Source: Mesorhizobium metallidurans STM 2683 (GTDB lineage: Bacteria; Pseudomonadota; Alphaproteobacteria; Rhizobiales; Rhizobiaceae). From it: a DNA stretch of 64,000 bases. Made by a program: the position numbers and the translations under genes. Positions 9,235-18,825 of the stretch are shown in pieces; within the stretch, counting starts at the first letter, position 1; every line of letters starts with the position of its first letter. The notes under the pieces were generated by a model, which saw nothing but the letters and a program-made list of their open reading frames with translations, did no database searches and was not told the DNA's origin. The stretch is taken from positions 1-64,000 of the forward strand of contig NZ_CAUM01000096.1 of NCBI RefSeq assembly GCF_000350085.1. Reading direction: 5' to 3'.

Positions 9235-10143
9235 TCACGCCTGCGCGGCCAGCCAGTCTCGTACCTTGCGGGCATTGTCGCTGAGTTCGCGGTTCTTCGG
9301 CCAGATGATGTGGAAACGCGTGCCGGTTCTCATCACATGGCTGGTGGCGCTCACCAGCAGGCCCGATGCCAAGAGCCGCTCGGCAAGATGCCGCCAGCCA
9401 AGTGCGATGCCTTGCCCCTCCATCACCGCCTGGATCACCAGCGCGTAGTCGTTGATGCGCAAACCGCGCCCGGCATCCACCTCGCTGAGGCTGGCCCCGG
9501 CCGACTGGAACCACTCCTCCCAGCTTGCAGCCTCGCGAAACGGCTCCTCGAGATGGATAAGGCGGTGTGATGCCAGTTCCTTGACGGTCTGCGGCAGGCC
9601 GAACTTCGCCACATAGCTGGCGCCGGCGACAGGAAAGATCTCCTCGTCGGCCAGCGGCAGCGAATTATAGTCCGGCCAGTCCAGGGGCTCGCCACCGCGC
9701 ACAGCGAGTGGAATGCCCTCGGCGATAATGTCGAGGTCGCGGTCGGCGGTCTGGATGCGCAGGTCAACACCCGGCAATTCGTCGCGGAACTGCTGCAGGC
9801 GCGGCATCATCCAGAACGAGCCGAAGGCGGTCGACGCGGCAAGCGTCACATGGCCGCCGGTCGCCTGCTGGCGCAGATCCTCCGCCGACTTGCGGATATG
9901 CGACAGGCCGAGCGAAACGTCGGCGTGGAAGCGCTCGCCGGCCTCGGTCAGGCAGACCTGGCGGTGGCGTCGCTGGAAGAGTTTGGCGCCGAGCTTTTCC
10001 TCCAGCCCGCGCACCGCATAGGAGACGGCGGCCTGCGTCATGCCGAGTTCGCGCCCGGCGGCGGTAAAGCTTGACAGCCGCCCGGCGGCCTCGAAGACGA
10101 TCAGGCTGCCGGCCGATGGCAACAGGTGGCGCAGGCTTCGCAT
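9235..10143 (-). CDS. LysR family transcriptional regulator (GcvA-like) divergent from an MttB-like gene
   Basis: A 302-residue LysR regulator with an N-terminal HTH (FEAAGRLSSFTAAGRELGM, about residues 18-36) and a GcvA-type effector domain (LAASTAFGSFWMMPRL). It faces away from the MttB-like gene that starts 92 bases upstream, so it is the likely regulator of that cluster. The effector is unknown; by context it may be a quaternary amine or a breakdown product. Length is normal for LysR. Confidence 0.88.
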   Translation of the reverse strand: MRSLRHLLPSAGSLIVFEAAGRLSSFTAAGRELGMTQAAVSYAVRGLEEKLGAKLFQRRHRQVCLTEAGERFHADVSLGLSHIRKSAEDLRQQATGGHVTLAASTAFGSFWMMPRLQQFRDELPGVDLRIQTADRDLDIIAEGIPLAVRGGEPLDWPDYNSLPLADEEIFPVAGASYVAKFGLPQTVKELASHRLIHLEEPFREAASWEEWFQSAGASLSEVDAGRGLRINDYALVIQAVMEGQGIALGWRHLAERLLASGLLVSATSHVMRTGTRFHIIWPKNRELSDNARKVRDWLAAQA

Positions 10144-10234
10144 AAGCAGAGCTTATACAAGAGATCAGGATTTTCCAGCGTCACAGTCATATTTCGTCTC
10201 GCTAAGTTGACTGCTTGGGAAGGATGGAGTTGTC

Positions 10235-11785
10235 ATGAACGCACCCGCCGTTGAAGTGAGCGAACACACCAACCGTCGCAGCGGCGGCCGCCTGGGGCGC
10301 AAGGCGCTGCGGGGCGCGCCGATAGCGTCGTTTCCGACCCTGGTCCGCCAGATTCCCGTCTATCAGATGGTACCGGACGAAGCGGTGGAATTGATCCACC
10401 AGGAGTCGCTGTCGATCCTCGAAGAAGTAGGATGTGAGTTCCGCGACGACGAGGCCATCGCACTGTGGAAGGCGGCGGGGGCCGATGTCTCCGAGACACG
10501 TGTCCGCATCGACCGCGCTCTTCTAATGGAACTCATATCGAAGGTCCCGTCGGAGTTCACGCTCAACGCGCGCAACCCCGAGCGTTCCGTGCGCGTCGGC
10601 GACAACAACTCCATCTTCGTGCCGATGTACGGCGCACCCTACGTGCGCGACCTCGACAACAACAGGCGCTATGGCACGCTCGCCGACCTCAACAATTTCC
10701 ACAAGCTCGCCTACATGGCGCCAGCGCTGCACTCATCGAGCTCGATCATCTGCGAGCCGATGGAAATTCCTGTGCCGAAGCGTCACCTACACATCATCCA
10801 TTCGGCGCTGAAGCACTCCGACAAGCCGTTCATGGGCATTGTCACTTCCAAGGATCGAGCCGAAGACACGATGGCGATGGCAGGCATCGTCTTCGGCGAG
10901 GACTATGTCCGCGACAACCCGGTGCTGGTGGCGATCACCAACTGCAATTCGCCGCTGGTGTGGGATGCCACCATGCTCGACGCTATGAAAGTCTATGCGC
11001 GCCACAACCAGCCGCTGATCCTCGCACCTTTTGCCCTTTGCGGCGCCTCGACTTCGGCCTCTGCCGTGGGCGCGGTCGCGCAGGTCAATGCGGAAGCGCT
11101 GGCGGGTGTCGCGTTCACGCAGCTGCTGCGTCCGGGCTCGCCGCAGATCTACGGACAGTTCATGGTGACGGTCGACATGAAGACCGGTGCGCCCATGGGC
11201 GGCACGCCGGAGGCGGCCCAGATGATGTATCTTATGGGGGCATTGGCGCGGAAATACCGGCTGCCATGGCGCACTTCCGGATTCCATGTCGGATCGAAGG
11301 TGAACGACGCCCAGGCGGGCTACGAGGCGAACATGCTGATGCATGCCGCCATCCTTGCCGGCGCAAACTACATCTGGCACTCCGCCGGCTGGCTAGAAGC
11401 CGGCCTGACCTGTGGTTATTCGAAATTCGCCACCGACTGCGAACAGCTTGTCGGCTGGTACAAATATGCCGGCGGGCTGCCGTTCGACGATTTCAAGGAG
11501 GCCATGGCGGCGATCCGCGAGGTCGGACCGCAGGGCCATTTCCTCGGCACCCAGCACACGCTCGACCATTTCGAGTCCGCCTTCTTCATACCGAGCATCA
11601 TGGACTTCAATTCGTTCGAACAGTGGAAGGCGGAAGGGGCAAAGGACCACGACACACGCGGCCGCGAGAAAGCACGCAACATGCTTGCCGATTATGAGGA
11701 GCCGAAGCTCGATGAGGGCATCGCCGAGGGTCTCAAAGATTTGATCGCGCTGCGCGAGGAGAAACTGCCGGACAGCGTTAGTTGA
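10235..11785 (+). CDS. MttB-family (COG5598) methyltransferase, non-pyrrolysine
   Basis: 516 residues in one frame without an internal amber codon, so this is a non-pyrrolysine homologue of trimethylamine methyltransferase MttB. Characterised members of this group demethylate glycine betaine or other quaternary amines and pass the methyl group to a corrinoid protein. An AAGGATGGAG ribosome site precedes the ATG. The C-terminal TIM-barrel portion is rich in Gly/Ala and includes [20 protein letters not shown]. No corrinoid protein or reductive activase is seen nearby, so the acceptor is open. It leads a cluster with a binding protein and is divergent from a LysR gene. The exact substrate is unknown. 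Confidence 0.85.
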   Translation: MNAPAVEVSEHTNRRSGGRLGRKALRGAPIASFPTLVRQIPVYQMVPDEAVELIHQESLSILEEVGCEFRDDEAIALWKAAGADVSETRVRIDRALLMELISKVPSEFTLNARNPERSVRVGDNNSIFVPMYGAPYVRDLDNNRRYGTLADLNNFHKLAYMAPALHSSSSIICEPMEIPVPKRHLHIIHSALKHSDKPFMGIVTSKDRAEDTMAMAGIVFGEDYVRDNPVLVAITNCNSPLVWDATMLDAMKVYARHNQPLILAPFALCGASTSASAVGAVAQVNAEALAGVAFTQLLRPGSPQIYGQFMVTVDMKTGAPMGGTPEAAQMMYLMGALARKYRLPWRTSGFHVGSKVNDAQAGYEANMLMHAAILAGANYIWHSAGWLEAGLTCGYSKFATDCEQLVGWYKYAGGLPFDDFKEAMAAIREVGPQGHFLGTQHTLDHFESAFFIPSIMDFNSFEQWKAEGAKDHDTRGREKARNMLADYEEPKLDEGIAEGLKDLIALREEKLPDSVS

Positions 11786-11823
11786 TAACGGGCGACCCGA
11801 TGGGAACCATAAGGGAGGAAAAA

Positions 11824-13473
11824 ATGACACTCTTCAGAAGCAATGGCGATCGCGTGCCGGGCGCCATCGAGGCGATGGCGCAAGAGACGCGCGCGGGTCG
11901 TATGGACCGGCGCGAGTTTCTGGCGCTGGCAAGCGCCCTCGGCGCGTCGACGGGCCTTGCCTACGGCATGATCGGCCTTGCCGTGCCGAATCAGGCTTTG
12001 GCCGAGGAGCCGAAGAAGGGCGGGACGCTGCATATATCGATGTCGGTTAAGGCGCAGAAGGATCCGCGCACTTATGACTGGGTGGAACTTGCGAACATTT
12101 CACGCTGCTGGCTGGAGCCGCTTGTCCGCTACACGCACCAATTCACATTCGAGCCGGTCCTGCTTGAAAGCTGGGAGGTCAATGACGACGCCACCGAATA
12201 CATGCTGCATGTGCGCAAGGGCATCACCTGGAACAACGGCGACGCTTTCAACGCCGATGACGTGGCCTACAATCTGGCGCGCTGGTGCGAGAAGAACGTT
12301 GCCGGCAATTCCATGGCCGCCCGCGTCGGTGCGCTGATCGACGAGAAGACCGGCAAGGCCAGGGATGGGGCGATCACCAAGGTCGATGACAATACCGTCA
12401 AGCTGAAGCTGAACGAGCCTGACATCTCGCTGATCCCGAACTTCACCGACTATCCGGCATTGGTTGTCCACCGCAATTTCGATGCCGATGGTGCCGATCC
12501 GATCAAAAAGCCGATCGGCACCGGACCCTTCGAACTGGTTTCTTACGATGTCGGCCAGAAAGCGGTCGTCAAGCGTCGTGAGAACGGCAAATGGTGGGGC
12601 GGCGAAGCGCCGCTCGACAGGGTCGAATTCATCGACTACGGCACCGACTTCAACGCCACGGTGAACGCATTCGATTCCGGCGAGATCGATCTCAATTTCG
12701 AGAGCCCCGCCGACTTCATCGATATATTGGACAGGATGGGCTTGGAAAAATCCGAGGTCGCGACAGCAACGACGCTCGTTGCCCGGACCAACATCACGCA
12801 CAAACCTTATGACGACCAGCGGGTCCGCAATGCGCTGCAGATGGCGGTCGACAACAAGGCCGTGCTCGAACTTGGCTATGCCGGGCGAGGGACCCCTGGT
12901 GAAAACCACCATGTTAGCCCTATCCATCCGGAATACTTCGCGCTGCCCAAGAAGACGCGCGACGCGGCGGGCGCCAAAAAGCTGATGGCCGAGGCCGGGC
13001 AGGCCGACTTCGAGCATGAACTGATCACCGTCGAGGACGATTGGCAAAAGAACACCGGCGACGCGATTGCCGGCCAGTTGCGCGATGCCGGCATCAAGGT
13101 GAAGCGCACCGTGCTGCCGGGTTCGACCTTCTGGAACGACTGGACGAAATATCCCTATTCCATGACGATCTGGTACATGCGCCCGCTTGGCGTTCAGGTG
13201 CTGGCCTTGGGTTATCGAACGGGCGAAGCCTGGAATGAATCGGCATATTCGAATCCCGATTTCGACGCCAAGCTCAAGCAGGCTCTCTCGCTGATCGACG
13301 TGGAGAAGCGACGCGAGGTCATGAAGGACGTCGAGCAGATCCTGCAGGATTCGGGCGTAATCATTCAGCCGTTCTGGCAGAAGCTCTACAGCCACATGAA
13401 CAAGAAGGTGAAGAACTACGCAGTCCACCAGACCTTCGAGATGGATCTCCAGAATGTCTGGCTGGACGCCTGA
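11824..13473 (+). CDS. ABC transporter substrate-binding protein, family 5, Tat-exported
   Basis: About 549 residues. The start at 11824 is preferred because AAGGGAGGAA lies just upstream; an ATG at 11782 is also in frame. The N-terminus has a twin-arginine signal ([14 protein letters not shown]) ending near QALAEEP. The mature part is an SBP_bac_5 (peptide/opine/nickel) periplasmic receptor, with the typical [15 protein letters not shown] and NALQMAVDN segments. No permease or ATPase gene is adjacent, so it must work with components encoded elsewhere. It follows the MttB-like gene with about 40 bases between, so it may bind the methylated substrate; that is inference. Confidence 0.88.
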   Translation: MTLFRSNGDRVPGAIEAMAQETRAGRMDRREFLALASALGASTGLAYGMIGLAVPNQALAEEPKKGGTLHISMSVKAQKDPRTYDWVELANISRCWLEPLVRYTHQFTFEPVLLESWEVNDDATEYMLHVRKGITWNNGDAFNADDVAYNLARWCEKNVAGNSMAARVGALIDEKTGKARDGAITKVDDNTVKLKLNEPDISLIPNFTDYPALVVHRNFDADGADPIKKPIGTGPFELVSYDVGQKAVVKRRENGKWWGGEAPLDRVEFIDYGTDFNATVNAFDSGEIDLNFESPADFIDILDRMGLEKSEVATATTLVARTNITHKPYDDQRVRNALQMAVDNKAVLELGYAGRGTPGENHHVSPIHPEYFALPKKTRDAAGAKKLMAEAGQADFEHELITVEDDWQKNTGDAIAGQLRDAGIKVKRTVLPGSTFWNDWTKYPYSMTIWYMRPLGVQVLALGYRTGEAWNESAYSNPDFDAKLKQALSLIDVEKRREVMKDVEQILQDSGVIIQPFWQKLYSHMNKKVKNYAVHQTFEMDLQNVWLDA

Positions 13474-13599
13474 GTGAGTTGCGAGCGCAAGAACTTCCGC
13501 CCGCAGACGAGGCGCTCGGGATTTCATGGGCCGCAAAAAAGCCGGGATACCGGATTCGTGGTATGGACGGTTCCCACCGCGAAACCTGGAGATCATCGG

Positions 13600-14079
13600 A
13601 TGAGACTGACTGTGCTTGCAGCCGCCCTCTCGATCGCAACTCCCGTGGCCGCCTTGGCCGGGCCGGCATCCAACGCGGTGAAGTTCTTCTACATGCCCGA
13701 GGTCAAGTTCGAGGCCGACGCGAAGTACCGCGACCGTTTCATCGAGCCGGTGACCAGGCTGTTCGACCTCAACGACCAGGCGCGGAAGAACAAGCCGGAC
13801 GAGGTGCCTTGCATCGACTTCGCCCCCGGTCTCGATGCGCAGGACTATGACGAGAAGACCGTCGCCAAGACGCTCAGGCTGTCGGAAGCGGTGGATGGCG
13901 ACAGCGCCAACGTGACAGTGACCTTCAACCTCTTCCCTGAAGGCGATGATTCAAAACGCGAAATGGTCTGGTCCCTGAAGAAGATCGACGGCAAATGGAA
14001 GGTCGCCGACATTGCCTCCAAATCCAGCGGCTGGACGCTCAGCGCGCTGGAATGCATGCCCGTTCCGGCGGCGGAGTGA
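13600..14079 (+). CDS. Small secreted DUF3828-like protein
   Basis: 159 residues beginning at an ATG at 13600. The signal peptide is clear (MRLTVLAAALSIATPVAALAG), so the product is periplasmic. The remainder (SNAVKFFYMPEV, then VTFNLFPEGDD, a WSLKKIDGKWKVADI strand and a final ECMPVPAAE) resembles DUF3828/NTF2-like secreted proteins of unknown function. It lacks an obvious catalytic motif. A longer in-frame reading from 13474 has no export signal at its start and is rejected. It is followed by the remains of a second secreted-protein gene. Confidence 0.65.
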   Translation: MRLTVLAAALSIATPVAALAGPASNAVKFFYMPEVKFEADAKYRDRFIEPVTRLFDLNDQARKNKPDEVPCIDFAPGLDAQDYDEKTVAKTLRLSEAVDGDSANVTVTFNLFPEGDDSKREMVWSLKKIDGKWKVADIASKSSGWTLSALECMPVPAAE

Positions 14080-14083
14080 TGCC

Positions 14084-14300
14084 GTGCTCCGTCGCCGTTC
14101 CCTGGCGCTGTCGACCGTCTCGATGCTGGCCGCGGGGCTGAACGCTGCGCCTGTGCCCAAGGCCTGTTCGGCGCGCCGCCGCCGAACGCGCCTTCCGGCG
14201 ACGCCGGCAATGCGCCGGCAGACACATCGCCCGCGAACCCGCCGGCAACCTTCTGTCGGTGACCGGCGAATGGGCGCTCAGCCAATATCAGTGCGAATAG
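14084..14300 (+). pseudogene. Probable decayed gene for a small secreted protein
   Basis: Three different frames of this 217-base stretch look coding in turn. From GTG 14084 comes a signal-peptide-like MLRRRSLALSTVSMLAAGLN. From about 14161 another frame gives GLFGAPPPNAPSGDAGNAP. From about 14247 the third frame gives NLLSVTGEWALSQYQCE followed by TAG at 14298-14300. The ending resembles the end of the preceding DUF3828-like protein (WTLSALEC). At least two frameshifts are required, so I call it decayed. Sequencing error or chance is possible. Confidence 0.35.
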
Positions 14301-14307
14301 GGAAACG

Positions 14308-15495
14308 ATGAAGATCACCAATATCCGCGTCACGCATGTCAATGTCCCGCTGGACGCGCCGTTCTGGTGGACGGCCGGTCTCTATGGCGGCGCTTCGAAG
14401 TCGATCATCGAGGTCGAGACCGACGAGGGCGTGGTCGGCCTGGGCGAGGCGCCTTGGTGGCACTTTGGCGAGGTGATCAAGGCCGAGATCGCGCCGGCGC
14501 TGATCGGCGCCGATCCACTCGATATCGCCGACTGCGAGGCGCGCTGCGTACCGCCCTGGCAGATCACCGCCAACACCGGCGAGAACGCCGCGTCCGTCGC
14601 CTTCGGCGCGGTTGAGCTGGCGCTGTGGGACATCAGGGGCAAAGTGTTCGACATGCCGCTCTACAAGGTCCTTGGCGGCGCGGTGCGCAAGGACATTCCG
14701 TTTTCGGAATACTTCTCCTTTCGGGCCGCCGCGCAGGGCGGGGCAGGCGGCGAGATGACGCCCGAAGCGATCGTCGACTATTGCCTGAAGATGCGCGAGG
14801 AGCACGGTTCGACGATCTTCGAGGGCAAGCTGATCATGGGCGACCCCGAGCTCGAGATCAGGACCGTGCGCATGCTGCGCGAGGCGCTCGGCGACAAGGC
14901 GCAGATCAAGCTCGATTCCAACATGCAATGGTCGTTGACATCAGCGCGCTGGGTGCTGCGCGAGATCGAGCCGTTCAACATCCGCAACTACGAGGATCCG
15001 GTCGCCACCTTCGAGGAGATGGCCGCACTTCGCCAGCATTCGCGTATACCGTTTTCGACACATGTGCCGGATCTCAGACGCGCGGTGGCGCTTGGCGCGC
15101 CGGACTATTTCGTCTGCAATTTCGCCGCCCTTGGCGGCCTGTCGAAAACGCTGAAGTTCATTGCTGCTTGCGAGGCGATGGGTAAAGGCTTCTGGTGCTA
15201 TTCGAACGATCTCGGCATCATGACGGCAGCCTATCTGCATGTCGTGGCCGCCACCCCATGGATCATCGAGGCGTCGCAATCGCTGTTTGCCTGGCAGATC
15301 GGCGACGTCGTCAAGGACGGTCCGTTCCGGCAGAAGGGCAACACGGTGCGCGTGCCGGAAGGCAATGGTCTCGGCGTCGAACTCGACCCGGCGGCGATGA
15401 AACGCTGGGCCGCGCATTTCGCCGAGCACGGGCCGATGCATCATTTCAGCGATCCGAACAATCCCGGCCGCTACCGCCGGCTGCCCCTGAACTGA
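14308..15495 (+). CDS. Enolase-superfamily enzyme (mandelate racemase/glucarate dehydratase-like), atypical active site
   Basis: A 395-residue protein with the capping domain (residues 1-130) and barrel of the mandelate racemase/muconate lactonising group. Two metal ligands are recognisable: D203 in KLDSN and E229 in NYEDP. The third position falls in FSTHV (H252) rather than the usual Glu, Asp or Asn. K174 (FEGKL) may be a catalytic lysine. Where glucarate dehydratases have an S-H-S-N-N motif with a catalytic His, this protein reads CYSND (Tyr298). It could dehydrate or epimerise a sugar acid or act on a betaine; the substrate is unknown. Confidence 0.8.
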   Translation: MKITNIRVTHVNVPLDAPFWWTAGLYGGASKSIIEVETDEGVVGLGEAPWWHFGEVIKAEIAPALIGADPLDIADCEARCVPPWQITANTGENAASVAFGAVELALWDIRGKVFDMPLYKVLGGAVRKDIPFSEYFSFRAAAQGGAGGEMTPEAIVDYCLKMREEHGSTIFEGKLIMGDPELEIRTVRMLREALGDKAQIKLDSNMQWSLTSARWVLREIEPFNIRNYEDPVATFEEMAALRQHSRIPFSTHVPDLRRAVALGAPDYFVCNFAALGGLSKTLKFIAACEAMGKGFWCYSNDLGIMTAAYLHVVAATPWIIEASQSLFAWQIGDVVKDGPFRQKGNTVRVPEGNGLGVELDPAAMKRWAAHFAEHGPMHHFSDPNNPGRYRRLPLN

Positions 15496-15523
15496 CGCCA
15501 TGGGCTTGCGCGACGAACCCAGC

Positions 15524-15985
15524 TCAGCCGCGCCCGCGATAGGGCACTACTCCGGTGTCGGGCAGCCAGACGCCTTCCGGCGGCGCCCCGGTCTGCCAGA
15601 ACACGTCGATCGGGATGCCGCCGCGTGGATACCAGTAGCCGCCGATGCGCAGCCACAACGGTTTCGTTGCCGCCACAATGCGGCGGCCGATCATGACGGT
15701 GCAGTCCTCGTGGAAAGCGCCGTGGTTGCGGAACGAGGTCATGAACAGTTTCAGCGACTTCGATTCCACCAAAAGCGCGTCGGGTGCGTAGTCGATGACG
15801 ATATGGGCGAAATCCGGCTGTCCGGTGACCGGGCAGAGCGACGTAAATTCCGGGCAAGTGAAGCGCACAATGGCCGGCGGGCCGTCGCCGCGCGCAGACG
15901 GCACGGTTTCCAGGACCGCTGCTTCCGGGCTCTGTGGCGTCTCGACATGCGTGCCGAGCTGGGTGAGGTTTTTGGTATCGATCAT
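15524..15985 (-). CDS. queF: NADPH-dependent 7-cyano-7-deazaguanine reductase
   Basis: 153 residues, a short single-domain QueF. It reduces preQ0 to preQ1 in queuosine tRNA modification. The catalytic Cys is in [12 protein letters not shown] (C51), and the NADPH/substrate motif [22 protein letters not shown] includes E74. The start at 15985 has AAGGAAA just upstream; a longer reading from 16135 has no family support in its extra 50 residues. It is transcribed opposite to its neighbours and is unrelated in pathway to them. No other queuosine gene is in view. Confidence 0.95.
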   Translation of the reverse strand: MIDTKNLTQLGTHVETPQSPEAAVLETVPSARGDGPPAIVRFTCPEFTSLCPVTGQPDFAHIVIDYAPDALLVESKSLKLFMTSFRNHGAFHEDCTVMIGRRIVAATKPLWLRIGGYWYPRGGIPIDVFWQTGAPPEGVWLPDTGVVPYRGRG

Positions 15986-16017
15986 CGCGGTTTTCCTTGG
16001 ATTTGCCGCGCTCATTA

Positions 16018-16063
16018 GCATCGGACCGAAAAGTGCGCAGCGGTTTTCGGATGAATCCGATGC
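16018..16063. repeat. Palindromic repeat, copy 1 (core CCGAAAAGTG...CGGTTTTCGG)
   Basis: A 46-bp imperfect palindrome. GCATCGGA (16018-16025) pairs with TCCGATGC (16056-16063), and an inner CCGAAAA pairs with TTTTCGG. The copy at 27948-27992 has the same core but different, still complementary, outer arms. It sits in the queF/oxidoreductase divergent region and resembles short dispersed palindromes common in Rhizobiales genomes. Confidence 0.7.
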
Positions 16064-16077
16064 GTAAAATGGAAGCT

Positions 16078-16097
16078 GGAGCAGCGCACGCTGCTCC
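16078..16097. promoter_or_regulatory. Perfect 8-bp hairpin upstream of the oxidoreductase gene
   Basis: GGAGCAGC (16078-16085) and GCTGCTCC (16090-16097) are perfectly complementary around GCAC, 28 bases before the oxidoreductase start. No T-run follows. It may be part of the adjacent repeat element or a leader structure. Confidence 0.35.
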
Positions 16098-16124
16098 GAC
16101 ACAGTTTGATACAGCAGGAAGACG

Positions 16125-18170
16125 ATGACCAGCAACGATCCGCTCCTTCAGCCCTATCAGCTCAAGCACCTGACGCTGAAGAACCGCGTCATGTCGACCA
16201 GCCACGAGCCGGCCTATTCCGAGGACGGCATGCCGAAAGAGCGCTACCGGCTCTACCATGCCGAGAAGGCCAAGGGTGGCATGGCGCTGACCATGACCGC
16301 CGGTTCGGCGATCGTCTCGCGCGACAGCCCGGCCGCCTTCGGCAATTTGCATGTCTATGACGACCGCATCGTGCCGTGGCTCGCCGAATTGGCCGACGCC
16401 TGCCACGAGCATGACTGCAAGGTGATGATCCAGATCACCCATCTCGGCCGCCGCACCGGCTGGAACAAGGCCGACTGGCTGCCGGTGCTGTCTGCTTCGC
16501 CGGTGCGCGAACCGGCGCACCGCGCCTTTCCCAAGACCATCGAGGACTGGGACATCGAGCGCATCGTCGCCGATTATGCGGCGGCCGCCCAGCGCTGCCA
16601 GGCGGCCGGTCTCGACGGTATCGAGTTCGAGTCCTACGGCCATCTGATGGACGGCTTCTGGTCGCCGGCCACCAATCAGCGCGACGATGAGTATGGCGGT
16701 TCGCTCGACAACCGTCTGCGCTTCACCAATATGGTGCTCGATGCGGTGCGGGCTGCGGTCGGCGAAAAGTTCGTCGTCGGCATCCGCATGGTCGCAGACG
16801 AGGATTTCGAAAAAGGCCTGTCGAAGGAGGAGGGCATCGAGATCGCCAGGCGGCTCGCCGGCTCCGGCAAGGTCGATTTCCTCAACATCATCCGCGGCTC
16901 GATCGAGACAGATGCGGCGCTGACCAGGGTTATCCCGGTGACCGGCATGCGTTCTTCGCCGCATCTCGACTTTGCCGGCGAGGTCAGGGCAGCGACGAAA
17001 TTCCCGACCTTCCACGCGGCGCGGATCTCCGATGTCGCCACCGCACGCCACGCCATTGCCACCGGCAAGCTCGACATGGTCGGTATGACCCGCGCCCATA
17101 TCGCCGACCCGCATATCGTGAGAAAGGTGATGGAGGGCCGCGAGCATGAGATCCGCCCTTGCGTCGGTGCCACTTATTGCCTCGACCGCATCTATGAGGG
17201 AGGCGAGGCGCTGTGCATCCATAATGCGGCGACCGGCCGCGAGGCCGAGATCCCACATATCATCGTCAGGACCGCAGGCCCGAAGCGCAAGGTGGTGATC
17301 GTCGGCGCCGGCGCCGGCGGGCTGGAGGCAGCGCGCGTCGCGGCCGAGCGTGGGCATCAGGTGACGGTGCTCGAAGCCTCGAGCCAGGCCGGCGGCCAAA
17401 TTCGGCTGGCAACGCAGAATCCGCGCCGCAAGGAATTGATCGGCATCATCGACTGGCGGCTGGCCGAGCTCGACCGGCTCGGCGTCGACATCCGCTATGA
17501 CACCTGGGCCGAGAAGGACGACGTACTGGCGCTGTCGCCCGACGTGGTGGTGGTCGCTACCGGCGGCCTGCCGCAGAACCCGCCGCTGGCGGCCGGCGAC
17601 AATCTCGTCACCTCGAGCTGGGACATCATGGCCGGCAGCGTCAAGCCGGCTGAGAACGTGCTGCTCTATGACGACAATGGCGGTCACCAGGGCATGGGCG
17701 CGGCCGAGTTGATCGCGATCGCGGGTTCGAAGCTGGAGCTGGTTTCACCCGAGCGCTTCTTTGCGCCTGAAATGGGCGGCATGAACCATGTACCCTATAT
17801 GCGTGCCTTTCAGGAAAAAAGCGTCACCGTCACCATCAATACGCGGTTGCGGTCGGTACGGCGCGAAGGCAACCAACTGATCGCCGAACTGGCTTCCGAC
17901 TTCGCCGATGGCTGGCGCGGCGAGCGGCGGGTCGATCAGGTGGTTGTCGAACATGGCACCGCGCCGCTCGATGACCTTTATCTCACACTGAAGCCACTGT
18001 CGAAGAATGGCGGCGCGGTCGATTACGAGCGGCTGGTCAGCGGCGGCGACATTTTTCCGGAGCGCAATCGGGAAGGCGGTTTCGTGCTGTTCCGCATCGG
18101 CGACGCGGTCGCCTCGCGCAACATCCATGCCGCAATCTATGACGGCATCAGGTTCGGCTTGCGGATCTGA
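16125..18170 (+). CDS. FMN/FAD/Fe-S NADH:flavin oxidoreductase (N-methylproline demethylase / TMADH-type)
   Basis: 681 residues with an N-terminal old-yellow-enzyme FMN barrel (about 1-340), an Fe-S linker, and a C-terminal FAD/NAD(P) domain beginning [20 protein letters not shown]. This is the architecture of 2,4-dienoyl-CoA reductase, trimethylamine dehydrogenase and rhizobial StcD-like N-methylproline demethylases, and the N-terminus looks most like the last group. In the linker C346, C352 and C364 are present but the expected fourth ligand is Ala349. The likely role is oxidative N-demethylation. Proximity to the MttB-like gene supports amine catabolism, though queF intervenes on the other strand. 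I infer the substrate only by resemblance. Confidence 0.85.
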   Translation: MTSNDPLLQPYQLKHLTLKNRVMSTSHEPAYSEDGMPKERYRLYHAEKAKGGMALTMTAGSAIVSRDSPAAFGNLHVYDDRIVPWLAELADACHEHDCKVMIQITHLGRRTGWNKADWLPVLSASPVREPAHRAFPKTIEDWDIERIVADYAAAAQRCQAAGLDGIEFESYGHLMDGFWSPATNQRDDEYGGSLDNRLRFTNMVLDAVRAAVGEKFVVGIRMVADEDFEKGLSKEEGIEIARRLAGSGKVDFLNIIRGSIETDAALTRVIPVTGMRSSPHLDFAGEVRAATKFPTFHAARISDVATARHAIATGKLDMVGMTRAHIADPHIVRKVMEGREHEIRPCVGATYCLDRIYEGGEALCIHNAATGREAEIPHIIVRTAGPKRKVVIVGAGAGGLEAARVAAERGHQVTVLEASSQAGGQIRLATQNPRRKELIGIIDWRLAELDRLGVDIRYDTWAEKDDVLALSPDVVVVATGGLPQNPPLAAGDNLVTSSWDIMAGSVKPAENVLLYDDNGGHQGMGAAELIAIAGSKLELVSPERFFAPEMGGMNHVPYMRAFQEKSVTVTINTRLRSVRREGNQLIAELASDFADGWRGERRVDQVVVEHGTAPLDDLYLTLKPLSKNGGAVDYERLVSGGDIFPERNREGGFVLFRIGDAVASRNIHAAIYDGIRFGLRI

Positions 18171-18308
18171 ATAGCAGTTCGAAATGATTGGTGGCGCAGC
18201 CGAAACCCTCGCAGGGAGAGCCACCTTCCGCTTAAGTCCGGTGCGCGCCGCGCACAGTGCCGGCTTGTCGCCGGGCACCGTACGATCTCGTGAATTGGGC
18301 AGCGCCGC

Positions 18309-18716
18309 TCAAAACATCCTGGCAGTGGCCATGCAGAGTACGGTGATGACCAGCAGCCCGCCGGCGATGCGTTCGCCTCTTGTCATTTTCGCGCGCAACT
18401 GGCCTTCCGTTGCCTGGTCAGCGCCGGCCAATTGTCTGCTGGCGGAGCCGACCAACGCCCCCTGGACGCCGGCGGCGATCAAGGCCGCCACGATGCCCAG
18501 TGCCAGAACTTTCTCCATCGAGCCGAAAACGCCCTCATGGAAGAAATACCACAGCAGTATGCCGGTAAGGAAAACCAGGCCGGCGGCGCCCATTTGCGGC
18601 CGGAAGAACCGTTCCGCCCGTATATCCGGGTCGCGGCCAACCGCGATGGTGGTGCCGGCCCAGAACACGCCCGCCATGACGTGAAGACCGAGGACGACGA
18701 TGTAGACATATTGCAT
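18309..18716 (-). CDS. Small integral membrane protein with four predicted helices
   Basis: 135 residues from the ATG at 18716, which has GAGGAAAA upstream. Four hydrophobic segments are visible, the first containing VYIVVLGLHVMAGVFWAG; the His and Trp there resemble CopD-like or small haem/copper membrane proteins. The third segment ends before a polar stretch ASRQLAGADQ. I cannot assign a function. The adjacent divergent MarR gene and the palindrome between them suggest that MarR controls it. Confidence 0.6.
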   Translation of the reverse strand: MQYVYIVVLGLHVMAGVFWAGTTIAVGRDPDIRAERFFRPQMGAAGLVFLTGILLWYFFHEGVFGSMEKVLALGIVAALIAAGVQGALVGSASRQLAGADQATEGQLRAKMTRGERIAGGLLVITVLCMATARMF

Positions 18717-18750
18717 GATCGCTTTTCCTCTCGTGCCCGCCGCCATAAAG

Positions 18751-18762
18751 TTAGATATCGAA
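18751..18762. promoter_or_regulatory. Candidate MarR operator
   Basis: TTAGATATCGAA is a near-perfect 12-bp palindrome (10 of 12 positions symmetric) in the 109-bp divergent region between the membrane protein and the MarR gene. MarR operators often have this AT-rich TTAGATATCTAA-like form. Confidence 0.4.
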
Positions 18763-18825
18763 TGATTTGATGTCAATGTGAGGAGTCAAGTTCCGCCGAT
18801 CCGATTGTTGCTCTAGTGTCGAATC

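Noticed and set aside
10235..11785. Possible pyrrolysine (amber-decoded) MttB
   Set aside because: The gene reads through 516 codons with no internal TAG, so it belongs to the non-pyrrolysine group.
15986..16135. N-terminal extension of queF
   Set aside because: The extra 50 residues include the palindromic repeat, and single-domain QueF proteins start near MIDTKN.
15471..17687. Long minus-strand frame across queF and the oxidoreductase
   Set aside because: It crosses two recognised genes in other frames and has no recognisable domain.
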